A DNA stretch of 64,000 bases from Cranoglanis bouderius (lineage: Eukaryota; Chordata; Actinopteri; Siluriformes; Cranoglanididae): NCBI GenBank assembly GCA_023630585.1, contig CM042548.1, positions 16,022,527 to 16,086,526 of the forward strand, written 5' to 3'. Below, in pieces: positions 1 to 10,243 of the stretch (positions within the stretch are counted from its first letter, which is position 1; each line of letters begins with the position of its first letter). Made by a program: the position numbers and the translations under genes. The notes beneath the pieces are model-generated. The model was not told where the DNA came from and made no database searches. It saw nothing but the letters and a program-made list of their open reading frames with translations.

Positions 1-1090
1 ACATGACAATATGTACTTGTTGGAAAAAAAGATGCACTTATTATGATGATTAGCCCTAGCCATGTTTTTTTTTTTTCTTTTTTTCTTTTTTACTTATAAT
101 GAAACGCGTTAGTGTTTTTTTAACATGAGCTCATTTTAGTTTGTCTTCGGAAAAAAAAAATCCTCTTTGTCCCATCATTCCCATCATTTTCATCTTCTTT
201 GGATTAATGTCCTGATGATTTTAAGTCATCTTGGACATGATGTATTTAAGGGACATATATATTTGATCATTTATTGAGCATGTTTAATTAGTGATATATT
301 TCTTTAATCACAAAAATAATATCAGTTTGCTGTGTTTTTTTGTAATTGACAGCTCTAACTGCACTGAATCAACCTGAATGTATTCATCTAAGCTGTTTGA
401 TTTTACAGAGGTATTTGTATCTGCGTTTATTTTCAGCCTAACATATGTCTCTATTTACTTAATTATTTATATATTTATTCCTATTTTCCATTTCCATCTG
501 CCTGGCCTTATTTTCTCCTCTTGGTTCAATACCTTTTTTTTACAGTCTTGGCCCGAATATTGACCAATCTCCTAGGTATAATTAAAAGATATTAATCAGA
601 CGGCGAATGATAAGTACGTGGTAAATGAAAACGAATTGTCTTATGGATAAGCTATTTACAAGACACACGATTAGTTCCGGTTCTTCGGACATGTGTGCTG
701 AAACGGCGCTTGCGAGTCTGAGCTGAAAACGAGTTCATTCCTGTTTATGCACTGTAAGTGGCCCTCAATAAAAATGTTATTTCACTCCTGCCAATTTTCC
801 CAGAGAGCATCATTTGCTTTCCATGCCGTGTGGCTTCACAATAGCTGAAAACGAAGAGCCTTTGGAGAGCACTTCACCTGGGCCACAGCATTTGCATAAG
901 GCATCACAGCAGAAAATGGAGTAATGTTACACTAAGGAGCTCGGAGGAAGAGGTCACCACATTCCATGCTACACTCACAGTGAGAAATGGTGTTCATTGC
1001 TTCGCCCCTGCTAGGAGACAAAATATAAGCAGGTTTAACACGTTGTGTGCTCGGGTTGCTGGTTAACCCTTATTATACCATAGTGCTACT
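1..1090. other. AT-rich non-coding DNA
   Basis: T-rich and A-rich tracts and no reading frame with a recognisable protein. The frame at 378-563 has an AT-driven, hydrophobic, low-information composition. From about 790 to 1010 the sequence is less AT-rich and could be unique DNA. I see no named element here. Confidence 0.6.
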
Positions 1091-1645
1091 GAATTCTTAA
1101 ATCTGATTGGTCAGAAGGTGTTGCTCAGACACTGCTGTATGGTTTATATTAATTTGCTCCTCCTGCTAATACGTTATTGTTCCTATAGTAACAACTTACA
1201 TCGGGACTTGTGAGACAGACGTTGATATGGCGAAGTTTTTCAGGAGGAGATGTTTATTTAACATTTATGGAAGGAGTCTCCAGTGTTATAGCACTTTGTA
1301 ACAGTCAGACATTTTTTTTGTCTTTAGCTTTAAGAGAAAAAAAGAGAGGCTGGTGAGGGAGCAGCTGTTTATTGCAGGGACTATCTTGTTTCACAGATAT
1401 TCCACGACATTAAATATTTAACTATAAATAGACAGACAAAAAAACAACACCATGTGTCATTCTTTAGCAAATAAAAAGTTATAATATTTAGCAAAATGTT
1501 GTGTTATAAGAGGAATAATACACTCATTGGAAAAGAATCATCTTCAGTTTGGTAAAAGTAACTCCTCTTGACATCGAGCTACATCACTCCATCACATCGT
1601 TGATTATTTTCCTATAACAGCACGCCCACAAGTGTTTTGTTCCTT
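1091..1645 (+). repeat. Repeat A copy (MITE-like family), full length
   Basis: The copy starts with the family signature TCTGATTGGTCAGAAGGTGTT (1101 onward) and runs through the shared internal blocks GATGTTTATTTAACATTTATGGAAGGAGTCTCCAGTGT and CCACGACATTAAAT. It ends at the family terminus GTTGATTATTTTCCTATAACAGCA...AAGTGTTTTGTTCCTT. The same ordered blocks recur in at least a dozen other places in this window, in both orientations, which is what defines the family here. No coding capacity is seen. The sequence continues to the right as a longer unit shared with 33922-34380. Confidence 0.75.
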
Positions 1646-1990
1646 AAACATTGAAACGTCTGAACTGCTATTTAGTCTTGTGCTCTTTAAATGACTGCAC
1701 TTTTCATCACCATTTTCTTTTCCTTTCTGGATTGTGCGTCGTCTTTTTAATTAATTCTAACACACAGCCTAATTTATCTCACTAGTCCTTCCCCCTTTGT
1801 GGAGCAATGCTCACTCCCGTTCATGTTATTGTAGGGATTAGTATATACACTGAACTGCTTCCTCAAATGCGGATTAAGTCTGTTTTTCACATGAATTTAA
1901 AAAAAAACACATAGATTTGATATTGTGAAGTTCATGTAATTTTGTTTTCTGTACATGGTTGTCTTCCTTTAAATATGCATTTAAATATGC
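1646..1990 (+). repeat. Right extension of repeat A, left half, shared with the copy at 33.9 kb
   Basis: This stretch follows repeat A and shares a long alignable run with 33975-34230, including ATTGTGC, TTAATTTTAACACACAGCCTAAT, TTATTGTAGGGAT and GATTAAGTCTGTTTTT. It is therefore part of a dispersed or duplicated unit longer than repeat A alone. The unit is broken at about 1.9-2.0 kb by a tandem array and resumes near 3.3 kb. Confidence 0.65.
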
Positions 1991-2057
1991 ATTTTTAATA
2001 TGCATTATTTTGTGATTCTACCTCAACTCCCTTGCAAAAAAAATTACCTACAGTACA

Positions 2058-3240
2058 TGTCATATGTGATTATGGGAGTAATGTGTAATCACGTGTAAAA
2101 ACGTGAACTCAAGTAAACGTGACATCATGTGAGCAATCGTGATCACGTGAAAAATGAATCATGTGAACACCAATCAGTGAAAAAATGGTCATGTGAATCA
2201 TGTAAATGTGAACAAATCATGGGACAAAAATCACAAGTGACAAATGTATCATGAAAGTAAATAAATCATATGAAAACCCATATGTAAAAAAGAATCGTGA
2301 AAAATGATTGAAAAAATGAATCATTTAAAAATATATGAACCATGTGAAAATAAATGAATAGTGTGCAAAATCCTGTGAAAAAAAATGAATGAATCATGAG
2401 AAAATCCATTTGTGGCCAAAAAAAATTTAAAAATCAGGTGAAAATTAATGGATTATTTGAAGAATCATCCGTGAAAAATGGATCATTTGAAAATATATGA
2501 ATCTTATGAAAAGTCATATGTGAAAAATCATGGAAAGGTACTATAAACAAATCATGTTAAAAAAACCCATATGTAGAAAATAAACCATGTGTAAATAAAC
2601 ATACTATATGAAAAAAAATGAATCGTGAAAATAAATGAATCATGTAATCAAGTGAAAAAAATATTGTGAAAATAAATAAAGGATGTGAAAAATTGAATCA
2701 TGTAAAAGTAAACAAATCATGTTAAAACCAATATTAAATCATCTTAAAACTCATGTAATATATAAATCATGCAAAATGAATGATGAGGGAAAAAAATCAG
2801 TTGGAAAAATTGATTGGGAACAAAAATGAATCATATGAAAGTATACAGTATGAATCATCTTAAAACTTGCATTTGAAAAAAGAATCATGTGAAAATAAAT
2901 GAATCGTGTTAAAACTTGTATGTGAAAAAGGAATCATTCGAAAATATACAAATTGTGAAAATTCAGATGAGAGAAAAGGAATCATATGAAAAAAATTAAT
3001 CACGTGAAAATTCAGATATGAGAAAAGGAATCATGTGAAAATATATGATTCATCTTAAAACTTGTATGTGAAAAAGGAATCCTTTGAAAATATATGATTC
3101 ATCTTAAAACTTGTATCTGAAAAATGAATCATATGAAAATAACTGAATCATGTGAATGTCATTTGAAAATTCAAACATGTACTTATGTGTGAAACATTTT
3201 AAAAGCCACATGTCTAAAAACCACGTGAATGTCACGTGAT
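2058..3240. repeat. Degenerate AATCATGTGAAA minisatellite
   Basis: About 1.2 kb is built from irregular copies of a 12-16 base motif close to AATCATGTGAAAA, with variants such as GAATCGTGAAAAT and TAAATGAATCATGTG. Larger local repeats also occur, for example GATTCATCTTAAAACTTGTATGTGAAAA-like segments near 3047 and 3101. Strand asymmetry is strong (A-rich on plus). No frame stays open. The array sits inside a longer dispersed repeat whose uninterrupted counterpart is at 33.9-34.4 kb. Confidence 0.8.
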
Positions 3241-3294
3241 GACGGACATATTATTTTTCTGGAGAGGGACTTTCAAAGTCATGAAGAATTGAGT

Positions 3295-3420
3295 GAAAGT
3301 GTTTTTTATTTTTAATCATAGAACTAGGATTAATCAGTGTAAGGAACTTCGCCGGCTGTTATGAGCAAGGAATGAAGGAAGGAAATGGTGCACAGTAGGT
3401 GAGAGAGAGTGGTTTAAACA
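3295..3420 (+). repeat. Right extension of repeat A, right half
   Basis: TTTTTAATCATAGAACTAGGATTAATCAGTGT and AAGGAAATGGTGCACAGTAGGTG match 34255-34360 (TTTAAATCATGGGACTCGGGATTAATCTGTGT and CAAGGAAATGTGCACTGTAGGTG). Together with 1646-1990 this reconstitutes the unit seen uninterrupted at 33.9-34.4 kb. Confidence 0.6.
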
Positions 3421-4292
3421 GTGTCTAATATCCATTCTGTGCCAGATTAAATCACAGTAATGAATGAGTTTTTCATGTTCAATTTAGTAACGTAATATAA
3501 AACTTCAAAGGATTCGATTCCACACCTCCAATTGAACCACCTGTAACTGGCTTCTTCTTCTGCCAAGGATGTTCATTCACGTCAGAGGCGTCCCATTGCC
3601 CATGCATATCGATGTCATCAAAAGCTCCATTTATTGTACTTACCCAATTAAATTGAGTTGTGATTCATGTCCTTGGGCAAAGAAAGGAATTCATCAGCTG
3701 GGATGAATTTTCCATGGTAGACTTCCTTTCAAAGAGGCGTTTCTGCCCGCGAGTCTGGATACGACCGAGTTCCTTTATATTGATGATTAAAACCAATGAT
3801 GTGCTCCCAACCATCTCATTCTCTTTAATGGATAATAATAGCTTATCGTGAATCACCTCATGTTTCTTCCTCCTGGCTATTTTCATTCTTATATACAGTA
3901 TATGTAGTTTCAGGGGTTTTTTTTCTTTCTTTCAGTATTTACTTTTTGCTACTGAGCTAATGCTACATTAGGGCCAGTTAAAACGTTCTACCATCATCTG
4001 TATGCTGAAACTCTGTCATGGCATTTTAATAGAAAGACATGCTTGTGCGCTCTGACATTATGACTGCGCTGACATTTTAGATATTAATGTTGTGCATGCT
4101 GTTTTGCATCGTAATATTACACAAGGAAATGTTTCATTTTGATCTGCATGGCTGTTGAAGGACGTGCTGTCTTTTGCAAGGAGCTGAAGTGTACTCAAGG
4201 ATGTCCTTAGAAAAAGAAATGCATTCCATGGAATACGGCTTTGAGTTGTGTTACTAAAGGTAGTTCCAGCATTAAGGTTGTGACATTTGAAC

Positions 4293-4293
<1 letters not shown>
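3421..4293. other. Non-repetitive intergenic DNA
   Basis: Higher-complexity sequence without a recognised element. The opposite-strand frames at 3660-3886 overlap each other and match no family I know. The block at 3530-3890 has balanced composition and could be conserved non-coding DNA, but nothing in it proves this. Confidence 0.4.
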
Positions 4294-4349
<56 letters not shown>

Positions 4350-4391
4350 CAGATTGATTGATAGATTGATTGATTGATTGATTGATTGATT
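4294..4391. repeat. Compound (GATA)n-(GATT)n microsatellite
   Basis: A GATA tract runs from 4294 to about 4350 and passes into GATT units to 4391. It produces spurious minus-strand frames rich in the repeated tetrapeptide LSIY and in INQS. Confidence 0.95.
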
Positions 4392-5216
4392 TGCTTGGAA
4401 TTGCCTGTATCCAGAAAAATAAGTATAAACACACAGTACCTCGTTCTACTGGCTTGAAAAGAAAATTCCTAAAAATATACGTATGTATGTTTTTTTTTGT
4501 TTGTTTTTCCGATCGCATCTGAAAATCAGTTACAGTAAATCTGAATCGATTTTTCTTAATCCTCCAGTTGCATCCAGGAAGAAAATTCCTCCAAGCTCCC
4601 CCACTCCTCCCCCGAATTTAAACAATATGTGAATGGTATTCTGTAAGAAACTGAAATTGATCCAATGCTTTGAACAGCTGTTCTCTAATCAATTCAAAGT
4701 TGATGGGGATGAACTCCAGGGTTAATTGATGAATCAAATCAAGCCAGACCCATTCGGAGACCTTCATGCCAGAGCTATTAGCTGTCCATCATGGCGGAGA
4801 ACATCGCAGCCAGACAGCGAATGGGCATGCTGAATCCTGGCGGGACCATTAGACCCTAGATTGCAGTGATCAGTAAGTGATGAGGAATTGGACGGGGATT
4901 TGGAATGGGCTGCAGGGAACCACTGGCTTCATTACGCCTGTTCATCTTGTGTTCTGCGCCCATGTCAGCTATTCCCCCTGAAGTCCACTTGGCTCCAGCC
5001 CCTCTAATCACCTCGCAGTATGGAATGGGCTATTCTGTTTCTCGCTGTGGGCAACTCTGGCAAGTTCTGACCATGAAGCAAATTCTTCAAAGCTGGCCGT
5101 GTTCTGTTTGAATCGTTTTCAGAATGGCCTCATTTCTGGTTAGTCAATGTCTGAACTGTTGTCAATGGATTGTTCCTTATTTTTATTGTAGTCTTCTTTT
5201 TTGTCCCCCACAAATA
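4392..5216. other. Intergenic block, candidate conserved non-coding DNA at 4740-5110
   Basis: 4740-5110 is clearly less AT-rich and free of known repeats (for example CATGGCGGAGAACATCGCAG near 4790). The only frame (4905-5111) has no recognisable domain. Regulatory function is an inference from composition alone. Confidence 0.3.
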
Positions 5217-5922
5217 CAGTGCCTTGTATAAGAATTCCCTGCCTTTGAACTATGTGTTAAAACCTGGAACTGAAATGGACTTTTCTGGGATTATGTCATG
5301 AATCTACACAAAACAGTTAAATGGGTGGGGGAAATTTGTATATTTTGCAAAATTATTTACAAATAAAAAGTGACCGAGTTCTCATTAGACAGAGAAGCAA
5401 CTAGGAAGCTGAGGGTAACTCTGAACATGATGCTGCCACCACCATGCTTTACTGTGGAGAAGATGTTCTCAAGATGATGTGTAGTTTTAGGTTTCCCAAA
5501 GTGTGGAAATGTGGTATATGGTTGTCCTGTGGATGGCTTCTTTCTTCTGAGCTGTGGATCTCTCCAGCTTCTTCAGAGTTACCCTTGTCTCTTGTTTGCT
5601 TTTTCTGACTGATGCCCTCTTTACCTGGTCACTGACTTTTGGTCAGAATTGATACTCTTCCAAAACTTTTTTTTTTTAGTTCCGGACTTGTTTTGAAAGC
5701 TCCATGGTCTTCATGATGCCATTTGTTTAGGTATTTATTCTAATAATCCCTGGTGCCTTCAAGGAACAGGTGTATTTATATTGAGATCACCCCATTTCAA
5801 TATTATAGGCTATTTTAATGCCTATAATATTTTAATACCCATTAAGTCCATTTCATATCCAGGATGTAACACTACAAAATGTGGGAAAGTCCAAGGGGAT
5901 TGAATACTTATGCAATACACTA
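5217..5922 (-). mobile_element. Decayed, internally deleted Tc1/mariner element
   Basis: The left end CAGTGCCTTGTATAAG and the right end GGGGATTGAATACTTATGCA form degenerate terminal inverted repeats. Their inner parts also pair (AAAACCTGGAACTGAAATGGAC against GTCCATTTCATATCCAGGATGT). Inside is the phrase ATGATGCTGCCACCACCATG typical of fish Tc1 copies read antisense to the transposase. At about 0.7 kb it is roughly half the length of an intact Tc1 element. No open transposase frame remains. Confidence 0.8.
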
Positions 5923-6394
5923 TACCAGTCTTGTGTATTGTTTAGCCTCATTTATTGTATACTGAACAAATTTAAGTTGTAATTTGTCCAAGTTGTAAGT
6001 TATAATTAACTGTAAATCTGTATCCCTAGGAGATCAAGCCAAAGTCGTTTAAGTCTGCTGTGGAGGATTAGCCGCTCAATAGCTGTCTGTCAGCCACCAG
6101 CGCTTGCTTTGGATACAAACAGTTCAATATCCAGTCATGTTTTTCCAAGTGTCAGTCACTCTGCCGACATTCGCATAAGCCTAGAGTGGCACGGATTGTT
6201 TTTTTTTGTGGTTTTGTGGTTTCTGTGATTTCTTCAAGATTTTTTGGTGCCAACATATCTGGCTAAAAGAATGTGGTTTATAGAGTTTAAAACATGACGT
6301 TGGTTTAAACAGAATGGTCAAACAAGGATTAACAGAGCCGAAGCAAAAACAATTAGTATGGACAAGTATTACTTGAAATAATATTTATAATGAA
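5923..6394. other. Intergenic DNA, nothing recognised
   Basis: AT-rich with short T tracts. 6020-6180 is somewhat less AT-rich and apparently unique. I see no gene and no element boundary. Confidence 0.5.
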
Positions 6395-6695
6395 TTTGTA
6401 TTCTGGCATCCCATTCAGGGTGTATTACCACCTTGCATCCAGTGTTCCTGGGATAAGGTCCAGATCTACTACCCTGACCAAGATAAAACTGTTATTGAAA
6501 TTCAGTGAGAATTTGTTTTAATTATCTTAATTTATTAATATATATCTGTAAATTTTTACATAACACAATCATTTTTAGACAATTCTGGACCTGTGGCCCA
6601 TCCAGGGTGTATTCCTACCTCAAGTGATGTTCCTGGGATAGGCTCTGGATCCACCATGACCATGGCCATGACCATGGCCAGGATAAAGCGACTAG
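6395..6695 (+). repeat. Two SINE-2 tail fragments
   Basis: The SINE-2 tail CATCCAGGGTGTATTCC...GTTCCTGGGATAGGCTCTGGATCCACC...CCAGGATAAAGCG appears twice, at about 6405-6490 and 6597-6690. In the second copy a short CATGGC repeat has expanded (6653-6682). These are 3' parts without the tRNA-like head. Confidence 0.65.
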
Positions 6696-6696
6696 T

Positions 6697-6985
6697 GAAG
6701 ATCCCTGGTTTGATCCTGGGCTTGGGTTACTGTCTGTATACAGTTCAGTATATACTCCCTGTGTCCTTGTAGGTTTCCTCCTGGTTCTCCAGTTTCCTCC
6801 CACCTCCTAAATACAAGCTAACTGGTGGATTGTCTACCCTAGTGTTTGACTGTGTGATGCCATGTGATGGACTGGCATCCTATTCTGGGCGTATTCCCAC
6901 CCTATAAACAGTGTTCCTGGGATATGTTCTGGATCCACCACAACACAGACCAAGATAAATGAATGAATGAAAATCCCTGGTAATG
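6697..6985 (+). repeat. SINE-2 copy, head to tail
   Basis: The head carries TGGTTTGATCC, a good match to the Pol III B box GGTTCGANTCC. The body GGTTTCCTCC...CTCCAGTTTCCTCCCACC and GATGGACTGGCATCC follow, and the tail ends in GATAAATGAATGAATGAA. The same order occurs at 17.16 kb and, reversed, at 39.8-40.4 kb. It is divergent, so old. Confidence 0.65.
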
Positions 6986-7079
6986 GAAAAAAAAAATTAT
7001 AATAATAATAATAATTCAACAGAATTTTGACTCTGGCCAATAGCTATTAGTCTAGAGAGAAAAAGATTAACAGTGTCGT

Positions 7080-7401
7080 AAAGAAACCAGGAGCAAGACA
7101 GAAGATGAGCGGTGAAAAATTAAATGTTCTGGTCAGTGATGAGAAGCTTCTCATCCACAATCCTTCCATGGTGATTTCCTGGTAGATTTGGGATAATTGG
7201 TTTCTTGCAGGTAAATCCCTGTCTGGTGCTGTTTTACCACATCTGGACTAAAGGCTTTGTATTTCTAATGCTTTCCAATCCACCAGTTTGTGAGGCTGCC
7301 GAGGGTATAAAATATAATTTTATACCTTAAACCTGTATAAAGATCAAAAGACATTCAATCGACCCGTATTTAAAAGCTGAATAATCAAAATGAAACATCA
7401 T
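7080..7401. other. Intergenic DNA left of the LTR element
   Basis: No element or gene recognised. The sequence ends at the ATATG target duplication (7402-7406). Confidence 0.5.
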
Positions 7402-7406
7402 ATATG
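7402..7406. other. Target-site duplication ATATG, left copy
   Basis: ATATG immediately precedes the TGTTA terminus and is repeated exactly at 11126-11130 after the TAACA terminus. A 5-bp duplication is the usual size for LTR retrotransposon integration. Confidence 0.9.
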
Positions 7407-8103
7407 TGTTATGTAAACTGGAGGAGGGGGAGTCAGGATGCATGCGCAGGGGAAACATCAGTTTATTAGGAATGAGTTATTCAAAAATAAAGGAACAACA
7501 AAAAACACCAAACCATAATCCATTGAAAGAAAAAAGCAGCAATAATCCAAAATGAGATAATTCTTCAAGAATGAGGCAGTAATCCATAAAGCAGTAATTC
7601 ACAGGCAGAAAACAAAACAAAAGGAACAAACACGCGAGGCAAGGAGGTGGTATGGGAACCACGAACAATGAGCTAAGGAATACGAACTATGAACGGGTAT
7701 CTATGGTCTGGGAACCATGAACTACTAGAGAGAGAATATAGAAAAGAAATCGGCTTAGTGCAAATACACATACGAAATCTAAACTATTCAACTTTAACTC
7801 TAATATTCCACAAGGAAGCGGAAACAGAGCGGGGTTTTTAAACACACACAAATCATTGACACCTGAAACTCATCATGACACTTAATGAACAAACCAAAAC
7901 ATAAGCACATGGTAGAACACGGGAGGCGGAGACATGACATGAACAAAAACAAATGCACATGGCAAAGAAAACAAACATGAGTTCATTAATGAAACAGTCC
8001 AGAGCTTTTTATGAATAGCGCTGGCATGCGCTCAGTGGAATGCGGAAGTACACTGCTCTGCTAACCTCCGCTAGCTTCGTAGCGAGAGAGAGGGAACCTA
8101 ACA
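7407..8103 (-). repeat. 3' LTR (697 bp)
   Basis: Plus-strand ends are TGTTATGTAAACTGG and GAACCTAACA. It aligns along its length with 10397-11125. Differences are scattered substitutions plus an extra AACAATGAGC-like segment near 7660 and lack of about 35 bases found in the other LTR near 10875-10915. Confidence 0.92.
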
Positions 8104-8106
8104 GAT

Positions 8107-8120
8107 CCCCCCCCCCCCCC
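8107..8120 (-). other. Putative polypurine tract
   Basis: An uninterrupted run of 14 G on the coding (minus) strand lies three bases upstream of the 3' LTR. This is the expected place for the plus-strand primer of reverse transcription. It is unusual in being pure G, and the tract is prone to length change. Confidence 0.6.
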
Positions 8121-8280
8121 AAGGTGCGGCTCCCGAAGCACCTCAAGTTCTAGCTGCTTTGGCGTACCTGGGCCCCTGGGCAGGATCTTAACCTCTGCCC
8201 CCCAGGACCTGAGGCTGGCGATGTCCAGTGTCCCGAGACCAGAGCAGAGCGTGTCGGGTTGTCCCTTCGGCCCTGGTTGA

Positions 8281-8470
8281 GAACTTGGTAGAGAACTTGG
8301 TCGAGAACTTGGTTGAGAACTTGGTGTGATGCTTGACCTGGTGCTTGACTTGGAGCTTGGAGTGATGCTTGACCTGGTGCTTGACTTGGAGCTTGGAGTG
8401 ATGCTTGACTTGGTGCTTGACTTGGAGCTTGGAGTGATGCTTGACCTGGTGCTTGACTTGGAGCTTGACT
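8281..8470 (-). repeat. Coding minisatellites, 15-bp and 36-bp units
   Basis: Three 15-bp units (GAGAACTTGGTCGA type, 8281-8325) are followed by four 36-bp units (8327-8470; plus-strand TGATGCTTGACCTGGTGC...). In sense they encode a 12-residue serine, threonine and lysine-rich repeat in the C-terminal part of the Gag-like protein. Confidence 0.85.
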
Positions 8471-8520
8471 TGATGCTTAGCTTGAAGCTTCCCTGGGAAC
8501 CAGGACTGGAGTCAGATTTG

Positions 8521-8860
8521 GCACCTGGATCAGAGACAGACTTGGAAACAGATCGGGAGACAGGTTTCGAGACAGACTTGGAAACAGATTGGGAGACAGG
8601 CTTCGGGACAGGACAGAGAACTGGACAGAGAACTGGACAGAGAACTGGATTAGACCCAGAACCATAAACATAATCAAAAACCTGATTGGAAACAGAGCTG
8701 GAAACAGAGCTGGAAACAGAGCTGGAAACAGAGTTGGAAATTAAATTGGAGACAGGGTTGGAGACAGGGCTGGAGACAAAATCTGAAACTGGATTGGAAG
8801 ATGAGCTAGGAAGGTAACAGGAGACAGAGGAGGAGACAGAGGAGGAGACAGAGTCGTGTG
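8521..8860 (-). repeat. Coding 12-bp repeat region
   Basis: Several runs of 12-bp units, for example ACAGAGAACTGG (about 8608-8648) and GAAACAGAGCTG (about 8692-8735), encode short VSSS, VLCP and SVSK-type repeats in sense. Low-complexity expansion dominates this part of the protein. Confidence 0.75.
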
Positions 8861-9254
8861 CTGAGGTGGGAACTAACTCAGCAACCAAACTGAGAATTAA
8901 TGCAAAAACAGTACTAGAAATTAAATCTAACACCAAGCTGGAGACTAAATCCAGAATGGAGTTGGAAACTGGGTCGGAAACTGGGTTGGAAACTGGACAT
9001 GGACTAGGACTAGGGCAGGAACCTGGCATGGACTTGGACATGGACTAGGACTTAATTTTGCGCTAAAACATGGGCTAGAACTTGGAAAGGAGGTCATCCC
9101 ATGGACCCCTGACATGAGCAGGATAGGAGTGGAGGTTTCTTCTTGAACCTCTGGCAGGAACATGGCTTGGGCAGAGGTCTCCTCGTGGACCTCCGGTATA
9201 AGCAGGACAGGAGAGGAGGTTTCTTCTTGAAACTCTGACGGGAACAGGACTGGA

Positions 9255-9410
9255 GTGGAGCACCCCCTTGGGTCTCCGACAGGAACAGGGCTGGAACGGA
9301 GCACCCCACTTGGGTCTCCGACAGGAACTGGGCTGGAGCGGAGCACCCCACTTGGGTCTCCGACAGGAACTGGGCTGGAGCGGAGCACCCCACTTGGGTC
9401 TCCGATGGGA
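9255..9410 (-). repeat. 42-bp coding repeat, about 4 units, one with a 1-bp deletion
   Basis: The plus-strand unit is close to TTGGGTCTCCGACAGGAACTGGGCTGGAGCGGAGCACCCCAC. The unit ending at about 9270 reads GCACCCCCTTGGG where the others read GCACCCCACTTGGG. This one-base loss shifts the frame. Confidence 0.85.
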
Positions 9411-9447
9411 ACAGGACAGGAGTGGAGGTCTCCTCATGAACCTCCAA

Positions 9448-9759
9448 GAGCAGCTCCGCTGGGAAAACCTCCTGCTGGGTCTGCGGCTGGAGCTCAAGGC
9501 TGGAGGTTGCCATGTTAACCTCCAGGGACAGCTCCGCTGTGGAGACCTCCTGCTGGGTCTCCGGCTGGAGCTCGGGGCTGGAGGTCGCCACGTTAACCTT
9601 CAGATGCAGCTCCTCTGTGGAGACCTCCTGCTGGGCCTCCGGCTGGAGCTCGGGGCTGGAGGTCGCTATGTTAACCTCCAGATGCAGCTCCTCTGAGGAG
9701 ATCTCCTGCTGGGCCTCCAGCTGGAGCTCGGGGCTGGAGGTTGCCATGTTAACCTCCAG
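9448..9759 (-). repeat. 78-bp coding repeat, four units (26 residues each)
   Basis: Four consecutive 26-residue units have the pattern LEVNxATSSPELQ(P)xxQQEVSTEELH, matching gag-frame residues 170-273. They are acidic and glutamine-rich, lie just after the zinc finger, and differ from each other by a few substitutions while keeping the frame, which suggests selection or recent expansion. Confidence 0.9.
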
Positions 9760-9783
9760 GGGCAGGAGCTCTGGGGTTGCCCA

Positions 9784-9918
9784 CCTGTGAAGCCGTTTGT
9801 ACACCCGCCAGCTGCCCTGTAAACAGGCTTGTGAGCAGAAGTAGCTGCTCCTGCTTCCCTGTTTCCTGCAGGTGGGGCACTGGAGGGTGGCTGAGGGGGT
9901 GCATCCCTCGGTGGTGCA
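9784..9918 (-). other. C6H2 zinc-finger domain of methionine aminopeptidase 1 type
   Basis: Cysteines at residues 117, 122, 130, 133, 144 and 148 and a histidine at 160 (numbering from 10266) have the spacing of the zf-C6H2 finger at the N terminus of eukaryotic type 1 methionine aminopeptidase, where it aids ribosome association. The segments LQCPTC, SYFCSQ and GSW-----LH are the same as I recall from vertebrate METAP1; by my count about 24 of 41 positions agree. The first of the two expected histidines is tyrosine here (Y156). Classical retroelement Gag proteins instead carry CCHC knuckles, which are absent. Confidence 0.85.
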
Positions 9919-10243
9919 CTTCTGGGTCAGGAGCTGAGAGGTGCAGGCTACCCTGTTAGCCCACTCCCCCTCATAGTAGTCCAGGAACGACTGGCCCTGG
10001 TCCCCGGGCAGGTGCACCGAGTTCAGTAGGGCATTGAGGTCGGACTCAGATTCTGGGCTCCCATATTCCTGCATCAGGAGCTCCACGAAACCTGGAACTG
10101 TTGTCAGTTCGGTGTATCCGCTGGCGAAGTGGGTCTCCGCCCACCAGCGGGCTGAGCCGGCCAAACGGGAAAGGAGGAACCGCGCCCACAATTCCTCACT
10201 GGGTTTTGGACCCTCTAAACCAATAAAAAATCCCTGAGCCTGT

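Noticed and set aside
2058..3240. Possible CRISPR-like or centromeric satellite reading of the AATCATGTGAAA array
   Set aside because: No regular repeat-spacer structure, motif spacing is irregular, and the setting is a fish genome; it is an expanded minisatellite in a dispersed unit.
4058..4518. Two minus-strand frames with SIYLSIYL runs
   Set aside because: Products of the GATA/GATT microsatellite.
7477..7668. Minus-strand frame of 63 codons, repeated at 10471-10653
   Set aside because: It lies in the same place in both LTRs, so it duplicates with the LTR. It overlaps no domain and is unlikely to be a gene.
8326..8667. 113-codon plus-strand frame of LDLVLDLEL repeats
   Set aside because: Antisense shadow of the 36-bp coding repeats of the Gag-like gene.
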